Source: Allomyces macrogynus ATCC 38327
Lineage: Eukaryota; Blastocladiomycota; Blastocladiomycetes; Blastocladiales; Blastocladiaceae
DNA length: 64,000 nucleotides
NCBI GenBank assembly: GCA_000151295.1
Contig: GG745331.1
Span: 692,309-756,308 of the forward strand
Direction: 5' to 3'
The notes under the pieces are model-generated. The model had not been told where the DNA came from. It saw only the letters and a list, made by a program, of their open reading frames with translations, and ran no database searches. Position 1 is the first letter of the stretch, and the number at the start of each line of letters is the position of its first letter. Made by a program: the position numbers and the translations under genes. Shown one piece after another: positions 33,701 through 43,607 of this stretch.

Positions 33701-33936
33701 AACACGTGATGCGCCAGTTCTACCTCGGCAACAATTTGTTTGCCGTGCCGCCGTCGACTGGCGCAGGGTCGGTGGATGGGGAACCCCCAGATGGGGGGAA
33801 ACTGCGCGCGAGTCGGGAGAGTGGCGGGGTGCACGTCGTTGCGCGGTCGGCGCCGGTCTTGCCGAGCCCGACGGTGATGGTGGTAGGGGAGGGGAAGGGG
33901 GGCGGAAGGACTGGGGGGGGAGGGCCGGGCGGATAG
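30777..33936 (+). pseudogene. Large 2x6-helix membrane protein, paralogue B, interrupted by an in-frame TAG
   Basis: Exons 30777-33066, 33146-33231, 33301-33377, 33450-33569 and 33628-33936 mirror paralogue A; the three internal small exons have the same lengths (86, 77, 120 nt) and phases. Alignment by eye is good throughout: DHGK..VDYFD.QPI.RP N-terminus, RFLDPAVEDEYRKATATLSL, ALTWSVWVPTRGICAF, FFGANVCVKGPRHFQKG, SFKIEYVWRHLFAETRR, YDRVLADARANVQAMAAAAF, YQRQRSVPLRLEARYNIILA, and YLGNNLFAVPP near the end. At 31600-31602 TAG stands where A has TGG (Trp), inside the loop before helix 3; the frame continues open on both sides. The first small-exon junction lacks a GT donor (ttg|gcacgt), so it may be a GC-AG intron. 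The sequence is otherwise intact, so it is either a very young pseudogene, a read-through or edited gene, or a base error. The ATG at 30778 is in frame. Confidence 0.7.
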
Positions 33937-34237
33937 GGATAGACTTGCAGAGCGCGATAAACCGCATCCACGGTTTGCATCGACGCAAGGGTCGCAACCT
34001 GGTCGTGCCCGTCCTGTCGAGTTCGGCGTCGACGGCGACCGAGGAGAAACGCCGACTAGAGGACCTGGTGGGCGGATCGGTGCAAACCAAGAAGAAGCAA
34101 AAAAAAACAAACACATCCACGATTTATGGCACGGCAGACAATCCACGCGCGAGAGGGCCACTCACCCTCTCTCACGCCCTAGCGACGACCACTTGACCAA
34201 CGGACTCGACCCGGCGCTCACGGACGCGGGGGCAATT
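33937..34237. other. Convergent 3' spacer
   Basis: Between the stop of paralogue B (+) and the stop of TOM7 (-). A run of A residues at about 34098-34108 may belong to a polyadenylation region. Nothing else seen. Confidence 0.4.
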
Positions 34238-34598
34238 TTACGCGAACGGCGAGATGAGCCGCGCGAACGACGGCTGCGGGTTCGACCGCGTGAAGCCTAG
34301 TCGATCCACAAAGCGCGCATCGTCAGCATCGGTGCAGCGCGACTTGTCGTCGAGTGAGAGGACGCACCAATGTAGAGAATCGTCGGCAGGTACATGACGT
34401 GCACGACCTTCTTGACAAAGTCGGTGACGCGCAGGAAGCCTGGTCACGGTGCCAAGCGGGGGTGAGCGTCGGGATTCGATAAATAGTGCGCTTGGCCGTG
34501 CCGTGCCGGCAGCCGCGAATTTGGGGGCCGGTCGTTTCGCAGAGCATCGTGATGGTCGAATGCGGGTACTTACGCTCCTTGTTTTCCTCGGAGAACAT
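34238..34598 (-). CDS. TOM7: TOM7, small subunit of the mitochondrial outer-membrane translocase
   Basis: A 51-residue protein split over three short exons: 34598-34574 (MFSEENKE), 34439-34368 and 34296-34238. All junctions agree in phase and use gtaagt/gtgcgt donors with cag/tag acceptors. The translation has the family features in order: SEENKER at the N-terminus (compare S(D/E)ESKER in known Tom7), a single hydrophobic helix VVHVMYLPTILYIGF with the conserved Pro, and the C-terminal block RSNPQPSFARLISPFA, like the NRPNFLNLLSPL ending of yeast Tom7. Tom7 modulates assembly and dissociation of the TOM complex. The length (51 aa) is within the family range of 50-60. Start sits in accaccATGt. 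Easily missed because no exon exceeds 72 nt. Confidence 0.88.
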
Positions 34599-35172
34599 GG
34601 TGGTGGTGTGAATTGGAGGAGGGCGAGAAGCGGAACACGGCTTGGAGTGCAAGGCGATCAAAACATCACGTTGTCCCGTGCTGGCCGCGATCTTCAACAA
34701 CAAGTTGCCGCGTTGTCCAACCACTTTCGACTGGCGAGCCCAACCCTCTGTTCTCCAGTCCCCGCCGACTAACGAACGCTGCGAGCCGAAGTTCTATCCG
34801 CAAGCCTGTATTTATAACGCCAAGTAAGGTGGGGGATAAGACAGCCATGACCGCAATGAACGACAAAGAAAGCGAAGCGCGCCGACGGCACGACCGAACT
34901 CGGACGCCGACGCCGCGAGGCCCATCCCTGTTACCTAAGCGGCGGTCGGTATGGGCCGAAACCACGACAAACGAGACAACGAAAGAGGCACGAGTGCCCA
35001 TGACGAAAAAAAGAAAAAAAAAATAAACACCCCAACCGAAACCCACAAATCGACTCGACCACTTGCGCACCGACGGGCCCATGGCACGCCGCCGGTCCTT
35101 GTCCCGGACCCGGCCGGCCACCACGGCTCAGCGTACCCATCGTGCGCGTTCTCTCCATCTTACTCCACCCCT
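34599..35172. other. Spacer: TOM7 upstream and ODC 3' region
   Basis: Both flanking genes are on the minus strand. Contains an A-rich run (aagaaaaaaaaataaa at about 35010-35025) on the + strand. No gene recognised. Confidence 0.4.
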
Positions 35173-36513
35173 TCAAATGAGCAGGCGGTGCGCCTCGGTG
35201 TTGGTCCAGATCACATGGCACCGGCGGAACCCGTTGAACGTGGATGCGGCCGCGACCGTGTAGGCCCCCATGGCATCAAAGTAGAGCCAGTCGCCGACGT
35301 CGAGTTCCGGCAGCTGCCCGTCGCGCGTGATCACGTCCATCGAGTCGCACGTCGGCCCCCAAATCGAGCACGCGTGCGTCTCGCCGTTGCCAATCTCCTG
35401 GCCGTGCACGTATACGCCGTCCTTGACAAGCACCTTGGGCGAGACGTGCGCGTGGTCAAAGTAGAGGCAGTTGAACGACGAGTAGAGCCCTTCGTTGATG
35501 TAGTACATGAACGACTTTTGCGACTCTTGGTCCTTGGCCTCGACGACACGGCGTGCGTGCACGTTGACCGCGAGCGTGTAGGCGTTCGAGACAAAGTACC
35601 GCCCGGGCTCGGCAATGATGCGCGTCGCCGGGAACATGGCCGCGAGCGCCGGACGCAGCACGTCGGCGATCTGCGCAAACGTGATCCCCGTCGAGCAGTC
35701 GGCGCCAGGGTACCCACCGCCCAAGTCGAGCATCTCGAGGTGCATCCCGAGTTCGGCCGCCTCGTCAAACACCTTGCGCGCCGTCACGACGGCATCGTGG
35801 AACGCCGACTCGTCGAAACACCCGGACCCGACGTGGAATGAGACACCGACGACCTCAATGTCCAAGTCCTTGGCGAGCTGCAGCAACGACCGCGTCACCT
35901 CCGGGTGCGCGCCAAACTTGACGCCGAACCGGCACAGCGACCGCGAGTCGTCAGTGAGCACGCGCAGCACCATTTGCGGGTTCGCATGCCACTTCTTGAT
36001 CTTGTGCAGCTCGTCGGCGTTATCAAACGTCATCATGCGCACGCCCTTGGCCGACGCGTGCCGAATGTGCGACGCGGCCTTGCACGGGTTCGCATAAATG
36101 ATCCGCGTCGGATCAACGCCCGTCGCGAGCGCCGCGTCAATCTCGGCCTTGGACGCACAGTCGAACCCGTTTCCGAGCCGCGCCATGGTGCGCAAAATCA
36201 TCGGGTCCGGGTTACACTTGACCGCGTAGAAGGGCTCGACGCCCGGCAAGAGCGTCATCCACTGCACGTGCTGCCGCACGACATCGCCCACGTCGGCCAC
36301 GTAGAAGGCGTCGTCGGGCTCGGCATCGGCCAGGACTTGCGTAATGTGTTCCTGCAAGAGCGCGGGAATCGACGCCGACCGCGTCACGACCGGCTCGTAC
36401 TCGGCATGCTTGGCCTTGACCACATGGTGCGGCGGCGACGGCAGCTGCAGCTGCGCCAGCAGCGACGCGTCCGACTCGGTCGCGACCGCGAGCTGGAGCG
36501 ACAGGTCCTTCAT
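35173..36513 (-). CDS. ODC1: Ornithine decarboxylase
   Basis: PLP-dependent enzyme converting ornithine to putrescine, first step of polyamine synthesis in the cytosol. A single exon of 1341 nt, 446 aa, typical for eukaryotic ODC. Landmarks: PFYAVKCNPDPMILRTMA with the PLP lysine, GNGFDCASKAEIDAAL, IIYANPCK, FGVKFGAHPE, SFHVGSGC, DLGGGYPG, AEPGRYFVSNAYTL, and the second-subunit active site WGPTCDSMD with the catalytic Cys. The end YTVAAASTFNGF is also conserved. ATG at 36513 is the first Met before the conserved core and follows a C-rich leader; an open frame continues upstream without homology and is taken as 5' UTR. ODC is often controlled by antizyme and by long structured 5' leaders; here the leader is long and GC-rich, but regulation is not shown. 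Confidence 0.95.
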   Translation of the reverse strand: MKDLSLQLAVATESDASLLAQLQLPSPPHHVVKAKHAEYEPVVTRSASIPALLQEHITQVLADAEPDDAFYVADVGDVVRQHVQWMTLLPGVEPFYAVKCNPDPMILRTMARLGNGFDCASKAEIDAALATGVDPTRIIYANPCKAASHIRHASAKGVRMMTFDNADELHKIKKWHANPQMVLRVLTDDSRSLCRFGVKFGAHPEVTRSLLQLAKDLDIEVVGVSFHVGSGCFDESAFHDAVVTARKVFDEAAELGMHLEMLDLGGGYPGADCSTGITFAQIADVLRPALAAMFPATRIIAEPGRYFVSNAYTLAVNVHARRVVEAKDQESQKSFMYYINEGLYSSFNCLYFDHAHVSPKVLVKDGVYVHGQEIGNGETHACSIWGPTCDSMDVITRDGQLPELDVGDWLYFDAMGAYTVAAASTFNGFRRCHVIWTNTEAHRLLI

Positions 36514-39201
36514 CGGATGGTGGGTGGGGGTGGGGGCGCGCGGGAGCGGCGGGGCGAGAGGGGGCAAAGGCACTGGGCGACGCGCTGCGGCGTCACGGCT
36601 CAGGCAGAGGGACGGTGGCGGACTGGACGCGTCTGATCCGACAAGCAACACTGCGACGGTGAGCGCGTGCGTCACGTGCGCCGTTGCCGCCTCGAGGCAG
36701 CCAAAACACGTACCACGCACACACGAGAGGGGAATCCGACGCGGGCACGAGCGGCGCGATCAGACAAGAAGAGACGTCTCAATCGACGGAATCACGGGCT
36801 TGGGGGCTCAGCGGAGCCAAGGTGGACCGTCAGTGATGATCCACGCCAGGAAGCGCGCCGAGGTCCGGTGCACTGTTGCGGGCGAGCGACGAGGAATTTT
36901 CGGGTTGGACTCGCCTTGGCACGAGGGAGTCCGCGAAGCAATCCACGGCAGGAGAAAGAGGGGGGGTGTTGGGGGGGGGTTGGGAGGAACGGGCGGGCGG
37001 GTGAGCGCGCGGCGGGAACCTCGTAAGAGAGCGGCTTCGAGAGTGACGAGTTGGAGAGTCGGGTCTTTCGACACAAAAGGACGCGTGGATCGGCTAGCGG
37101 CGAGCGGCGGCGGGCAGATCACACAGAGACACGGCGAGTGCGGGAAGTCTGGTAGGTAGAGAAGAGAGTCTCGGCGGGCGAAGATGCGAGCGAGAGGGAG
37201 GAGCGGAAGGCGCGGCGAACGGGGGAGCGGCCGGCTTTTGTAGTGATCGCAGCGCGACGTTGCGCTGCTCGTGCAGCGGACAAGGGGACGACCGTCTTTG
37301 ACACTTTTCGCCAGCCTTTTTTTTGCGTGCGCTGCGATCACCACGCTGCGCGGCCCACGTCGCCCACAAACCTCCGAGCAAAAACGCGCTTTTCTCTGTG
37401 GAAACCTTGCGCTTCTCCGGTGCATTTCTGATCTGAGATCTCCCTTGTTGTCTGTTTTCTGGCCGGAAAATTGTGGAAATGGGAGAAATCACCACGAAAA
37501 TGCGCTGGCGACGACCGCCGAAGCGACCTCGCGACCGGATCTGCCATTTGGTGGCCAAAAATCGTCAGAATCGCCTCGGATCAGACCTGGATTACGAACT
37601 ATTTTTGGTTGATTGCTTGACGAAAAACTGTGCTTTTTGCTGGGCAGAATTCGCTCCTTGATGTGATCCTCTTTCGGCACGCGCCATCCGCCAAAGAGGC
37701 GGCGGTGGGCCGATGGGCCTCGCGCAAAATCGTTGATGAGCAGCGACCAATCAAGCAGCGCAACGGTGCTTGGGTTTGGTTTAACCGTTTCAAAGGCGTT
37801 TGATTTTGCTTGATCGCGATGATGCCGCAAAAAACAAGCAAAATGTCTCCTTGGAACACAGCAGCACGTGCGAATGAGCAAGCGCAGAGACAGGAGGGTC
37901 AGGCTTATTTACGCGTATATCCCGTATAAATGACCTATCCGATTCATTTTGCGATCGTCACGAAGCCCCGTTTTTTCAAGGCGGCGGCGCGTGCGCACCG
38001 TTGCTGTGTCCGGCTGCCCGGCTGTGATCGCTGCGGGCGCGGGTCATCCCAGTCCTTCCACGACTACGACGACCGGCCGCGCAGCTTGCCGCTGACCACG
38101 ACAGCGACCCGCTGCACGAACGGCAGCGAGCACGGCCCGACCGGACGCGCGCACTGGCGCGGCCCCGAATTTTTCGACACCCAACGACGCGATACCGAAC
38201 GCGGCGGTCCGTGGCGAGCAGCAGCAGCAGCAGCCGCAACAAACGATCGTAGGGCGCTCCTCGCTTGGCCGGACCGAATCCGACCACCACCACGACCACG
38301 ACCCAACGCGCTCTGGCCACGTTCTGCGCGGTCCTCCGTCCATCCACGCACACCGAGAAAGCCAAGCTGCACGCCCGGCGGCGGTGACCCGGTGAACTGG
38401 TGCGGACAGCCTTCCCTCCTCGGCATCGGCGCGGCCGGCCGCGGCACACCGTGCGCGCGCAAGCTCTTGCTCGCCCCACCTACGTCGCGCGATGGCCTTG
38501 GCGTGGACGCGCGCGTCCGTCCGTGAGTTGGGTTGGGGGATGAAGTCGATTGCGATGGGACGCGGCGGGCGCGGGACTGCGCAAAAAATTTGGTCCCACT
38601 GGTGGTCGACGGCGGCGGCCTTGTCCCTGGGTACAGTTGCCGTAAGCGTTGGCCCACTTGCCGCGCGCGAGCAAGACGCGCACCGCAACGGGCCTGCCAC
38701 TCGTGCAAGTCCATCCGCTCGCAGGGCCAGCGCGCACGACGCGCGCCGAGAGCCGAGACGGCCACACGGCGACGCACGCGCGACGGCGGCGGCGGCGGCG
38801 GCGTGGAGGGCCGACGGGACGAGCAAGTGCCGCGAGCGTGTGCGCGTGTTCACCCCCGCGCGGCCATCGACCTGACCGACCGACCGACCGACGGACGCGC
38901 GGCCATAACGTGGGCGCGACGCGTCACCGCCCGCCGGCCGCGCGCTTTCTCTCAGCCGACGGCGGCCCGCTGCTCCCGTCTCCGCGCGCTTCGTCCCGAC
39001 CGACCACGCCGAATTGCTGACGCTCGTGTCGTGCCCGCGCTCGTTCCGCCCTCTGCCCTCTGCCCTCGTCACCCTCCCCCTCGTAGCCACGCCATTGCCG
39101 CAAAGGACGCACCACCCGACCGCGACGATCAACCCGACCGACCACATCGACACCCGGCCACGTCCTCTGTTCCCGCGCCGCCGCTCGCGCTGCATCCACG
39201 C
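36514..39201. promoter_or_regulatory. 2.7-kb divergent region between ODC and the KH/SAM gene
   Basis: Very GC-rich near both genes with an AT-richer middle (about 37.3-37.95 kb). A G-rich run at about 36959-36980 could form a quadruplex. Long open frames exist on both strands but look like GC-driven shadows. An upstream non-coding or coding exon of the KH/SAM gene could be hidden at 38.5-39.2 kb. Confidence 0.35.
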
Positions 39202-42200
39202 ATGTCCATCCGCGGACCCTCGCTCGCGCCCCCACCGCCCCCACCGCCGCCGCCGCCGCCGCCGCCTGCCGTGCACGTGCCGCCGTTGCCCACGGCCGCG
39301 GCCCACCCACCACCGCCATTGGCCTCGCGCGCGCCCGCCATGGCCGTCTTCACGTCGCTCTCGCTGCCGGCCCCCGCCGGAGACGACCGCGCCGGTGCCG
39401 CGGTGACAACGGCGGTGCCCGCGGCTTCCCACCACGCCACCGCGCACCACAGTTTGCACGCGCTCCAGGCACACGTGCACCACGCGACCAGCGGGCTTGC
39501 CGGCCTGCGCGTCGTGACCCGCCGCGGCAGCGCGGGCGACGCGGCGCGCGTTGCCGCCGTGCACGTCCATGCCCACGCGGCGGATTTGGCGGGACGCGCG
39601 CGCGCGTTGGTGCTGCACGAGTGGCAGCCGCAAGTGCGTTTTATCTGTGTGAGTGAAGTTTGCGGGAGGGGAGATGGAGAGAACTGACTGACCGACGTGG
39701 TGGTCCCGCCGGGAATTCTAGGCCGTTGCCACGGTCCCGCTGCACGACCGCGCCATCGACCCGCGCACCCACGCGCTCACACCGGCGTTCCAGGTCCTCG
39801 TCGACTCCGTCGCCGCACAGCACGGCGCGACCGCGACGTTCCGCGCCGCCGCGGCGTCCGAAACCGCCACATCATGGGCCGCCATCAGCCTCCGACTCCA
39901 CTTCTGCGCGCTCACCTCCGCGACCCTCCTCTCGCCCATTCCGTCCGGCACCCGCATGCCGCGGTCCTCCTCTCTGGCGCGGCCGACGCCGTCGACGCTG
40001 CGGCACTGCACCTCTACGTCGCACAAGACGCGGCTGCCGGAATGACCATCGACATGGTCCCGCCCATCGCCGCGAGCGCCGTGGCTCTCGCGCGTGGCGC
40101 ACGCGACGCGGCGGTGCACGCGATCATGGCTCGCACAGGCACCAACGTGTACGTGACGCGCGCGCAGCGCGTCGCGATTACCGGCCCGGACGCGCGCGCC
40201 GTTACCGCTGCGCGGACGCAGTGGGCGGCGGCGGTCGCGAGTGCCGTCCGCACGCATGTGGCCGTGACGGTGCCCGTTCCGGCGCGCCGGCTCGCGTGGA
40301 TCCAGGTGCATCGCGCGGCCGCGGTGGAGAAAGTGTGTTGGGAGCACGGAACCTGGCTCGCGATGCCCGAGTTGGGCAGTGCCGAAGGTGGACCGGCGGT
40401 GGCTGTGGCGGTGCTCGGGACGGCGGCGATGGCGATTCGCCGTACTATTCATGCATTGACGCGGTTATTGGGGACGGTCGCCGAGGCGACGGTGCAGGTG
40501 CAGCTCGGACATCGTATGGGTGGAGCCGCCGCGGCGGATGCGGATTTGGGCGTGTTGCGGACGACGCTTGAGCAAGTCGCGGAAACGAACCAGGTCGATG
40601 GGACGCTGTTGATTGGTGGAGCGGCTGCGGCTGCTGCGACCGGTGGATCGGGGACAGGTGCGGCCGCGGCCGCTGCGCATTACGGACTCGCCGTGATCGA
40701 GCTCCTGGGACCAGCCGAACAAGTCGCGCCGGCGTGCACGGCCATCGCGGCCTCGTGGCCCGGGGACACGGTCGTCGCGCAAGCCGTGGTCCGCATCGAC
40801 GTGGGCCGCGAGTACCGCGAGTTTCTTGCCGGCAAGAAACAGGGCAAGATGAACAAGATCATGCGCACGACGGGCGCGCGGATCCAGTTTGAACCGGCCA
40901 TCAACCCGTACGCGATGACGATTGCCGTGGCCTCGCCCGAAGTCGACCGCGCCGTCGACGCCTACTTACTCGTTGCCGACGAACTGCCCGCGGAACTGTC
41001 GTTTTACGTGCCCGAGTACCTGCACAAGCGCATTATCGGCACGGGCGGACGCACGATCCAACGCATCATGCGGCAATTCGGCGTCTTTGTCAAGTTTGTC
41101 TCGGCGTCGGAACAGCACGCGGCGCGCGCCGCCGAACACGCGCGCGTCGCGATGCTCGCAGCCAACGCCGAGAATGCCGACCCGTACCTGGCGGCCGGCG
41201 CCGCCGCGGCACTTGCCGACGTCGAGGACGTGGTCCTCGCCATGACCGACGACGCACATAATGTGATTGCCCGAACTCCCGCCAAGGCGGCGTTTAATTT
41301 GGGTCCGTTGCGCGACGCGATCTTGGACGTGGCCAAGCACGAACAGGTTCTCGAGCACCAGCACCAGCATATGGCGCATCGTCGGGCAGTTATGCTCGGG
41401 ATGGTGCCGAATGCCGCGGTTCCGCCGCCGCCGCCGCCGCCGATCGTGCCTGCCACAGCGGTTGTTACATGCGCGCCGTATTTGCACCGGTGGGTCGAGC
41501 CTGTGGCGGCGACGTTGGCTGTCGGGGCGGCGGATGTCCATGTGCGGTTCCCGCCGCGCGTGGACGCGAGTGATCGGGTCGTTATGGAGGGGACGGGGCC
41601 TGCGGCCGTGCATGCGGTCGCGCGACGTGTGGCTGAGTGGGTGCCCGTCGCCGTGCGTGTGCCCATGGGCGGATCTTGGTGCCGCGAATTGGCCGACGCG
41701 GGCAGCGAGTCCGATGAGGCGTGTGCCGCGTGGGTCCGCGAGTCGGTTGCGGCCGCGGTCGTGCGCGAGCTCGGGCCGCACGTGGCTGTCGAGTACGTGG
41801 TCTTGCCGCGGCTCAATGACGAGGGCGCCGATGCCGATGAGGGGTACTGGATTGTGACGTGTCCGCGACGCGACGCGCCCGTGCTGGTCCCACAGGCGCT
41901 CGCCGTGATTGTCCGGGTTGTCGAGGACCGGCTTGGTGCCGACGCGACCAAGGGGATGGTGCTTGATGGGCTCGCGGAACTTCTCGCGGATGTGGCGCGC
42001 GTGGCCGACGAGGACGTGCATGTCGTTGTCGAGCACGAGCCGTCGGTGCAGGCGCCAGTGGTGCAGAACATGTACCAGCACCACCAGCAGCAGCAGTTTT
42101 CCGAGTACCCGCAGCAGTTTTCGCACCAGGCGCTGCAGCAACAGTTTCCGCAGCAGTTCCAAGCGCAGCAACAATTCCAAGTGCAGCAACAGTTCCAGGC

Positions 42201-43470
42201 CCAAGCGCAGCACCACCATCAACAACAGCAGCAGCTCCACGCGCAACAGCAGCAGCAGCAGCAGTACCAAGCTTACCTCGCGGCCGAGCACGACGAGCAG
42301 CTGCGGTACGCCGCCGAACTTGCTGGTTACGCGGCCACGAGTCCGGACCCGCCGCCCTCGACGGTCGCGTTCCCAACGCCCATCTCGTCGCTGCCCTCAA
42401 GCGCCCTGACCACGCCACGTGCGCGGCATCTCGGCGGCAGCTCGCCCGTAGGTCCATCTTCGACACCCTACCAAGCCGTCTCCCCAACGCTCGCAGGCTG
42501 GCTGTCGCCGCACGTCGGCACGCCACCGCTGTCGACGGGCACCATGTCCCCGATGCGCGCGCACGTCGACTCGCCGCTCGCGCACCCGGCGCCGATCCAG
42601 GCACCGTCGCGCACGCACACGCCGCTCGCGAGTCTCGCGTCGCCCGGATTGCTCGCACATCCGTTTGATTTCCAGTCGCTCGTGCAGGCGCTGCCGACCA
42701 CGACCGCGGCACCGTTGCCGCCGGCAATCGGTAGTGCCGCATCCCCGCCGCCGCCACCGCCCGCGATTGGAGTCACGGCGTCCCCACCGCCGCCGCTCGC
42801 GCCCTTGTCGACGTCGGCAGCCGCGTACCACCCGCTGCAGTCGCCACATTTGGGTATGGGCATGTATGCATCGCTCGGTGACCCGCTGTCGCCGTCGTTG
42901 ACGGTGGCCAGTGGCCCGCCGTCGCAGCTGTCGCGGTCGACTTCCAACGGCTCGACCGCGTCGTACCGGTCGTCCGCGACCGCGCGTTCCCCACTCCTGG
43001 CCGCGGCCGCATCCCCGTCCATGGCCCCACCTGCGACGATTCGGTCGTACATGCTCCCGCCCGAGGCCGCGGCTGCGGTCGTTTCGGCGGCCGACCCGAT
43101 CGCCGCGCTCTGCGCGCAACTGAAACTCGAGGACCGGTACCTGAACCTGTTCCGCCACGAGGAGATTGATTTGACGGTGCTGCTGAGCTTGACCGAGGAC
43201 GATTTCGCACAGCTCGGGATCAAGGCCTATGGACCGCGCCGGCTACTTTTGCTCGCGATCAAGGATCTGCAGCTGTATGTCGCGTCGCTGCATGCGGCCA
43301 AGAGCGCAAGTACCGCGGCGGCGCCACTGATCACGCTCAACCCGACGCCGACGCTCGCGCCCGCGGCTGTTGCGGCCGCGGCGGCCGCCAAGGACCGGAC
43401 GGCGAGTAGCGTATCGGCGACGTCGGCACCGGGTCGTGCACACCACGCGCCTGTGACGAGCGCGAGCTAA
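39202..43470 (+). CDS. Multi-KH, SAM-domain RNA-binding protein (Bicaudal-C-like layout)
   Basis: Exon 1 39202-39633 (starts MSIRGPSLAPPPPPP), intron to 39721, then a long exon from 39722 to TAA 43468-43470. KH-type regions are visible: VLLSGAADAVDAAALHLYV near 39,960-40,020; FLAGKKQGKMNKIMRTTGAR with a following AVASPEVDRAVDAYLLVADE at about 40,820-40,990; and YLHKRIIGTGGRTIQRIMRQ with a GxxG loop at about 41,020. A Gln/His-rich tract covers about 42,060-42,270, then Pro/Ser-rich sequence, and a C-terminal SAM domain (IAALCAQLKLEDRYLNLF, LTEDDFAQLGIKAYGPRRLL) at about 43,100-43,260. KH repeats plus a C-terminal SAM is the Bicaudal-C layout; such proteins bind and silence mRNAs. Between 39,722 and about 39,950 the coding frame must shift by one base, which an extra 95-nt intron or an indel would explain. 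Confidence 0.72.
42062..42270 (+). repeat. CAG/CAA-rich tract encoding poly-Gln/His
   Basis: Imperfect CAG/CAA repeats coding for Q-rich sequence with interspersed F, H and A inside the KH/SAM protein. Mixed codons argue for protein-level selection rather than recent repeat slippage. Confidence 0.8.
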
Positions 43471-43562
43471 GCCAGTGTCCACCGACCTCACCCCTTCTGA
43501 TTTATGATTCCTTAACCGCGCTTGTTCTTTCATTTCATCTGTTTAATTTGTCTGTTTGGTTG

Positions 43563-43607
43563 TTCTTCTTCTTCTTCTTCTTCTTCTTCTTCTTCTTCTT
43601 CTTCTTC
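43563..43607 (+). repeat. (TTC)15 microsatellite
   Basis: Fifteen perfect TTC units about 90 bp after the KH/SAM stop codon, most likely within its 3' UTR. Confidence 0.9.

Noticed and set aside
38044..39633. 529-aa minus frame upstream of and over the KH/SAM first exon
   Set aside because: Arg/Gly/Ala-rich GC-driven frame without motifs; overlaps the true coding exon.
40966..42291. 441-aa minus frame inside the KH/SAM gene
   Set aside because: Leu-rich part is the antisense of CAG/CAA repeats; not a membrane protein.
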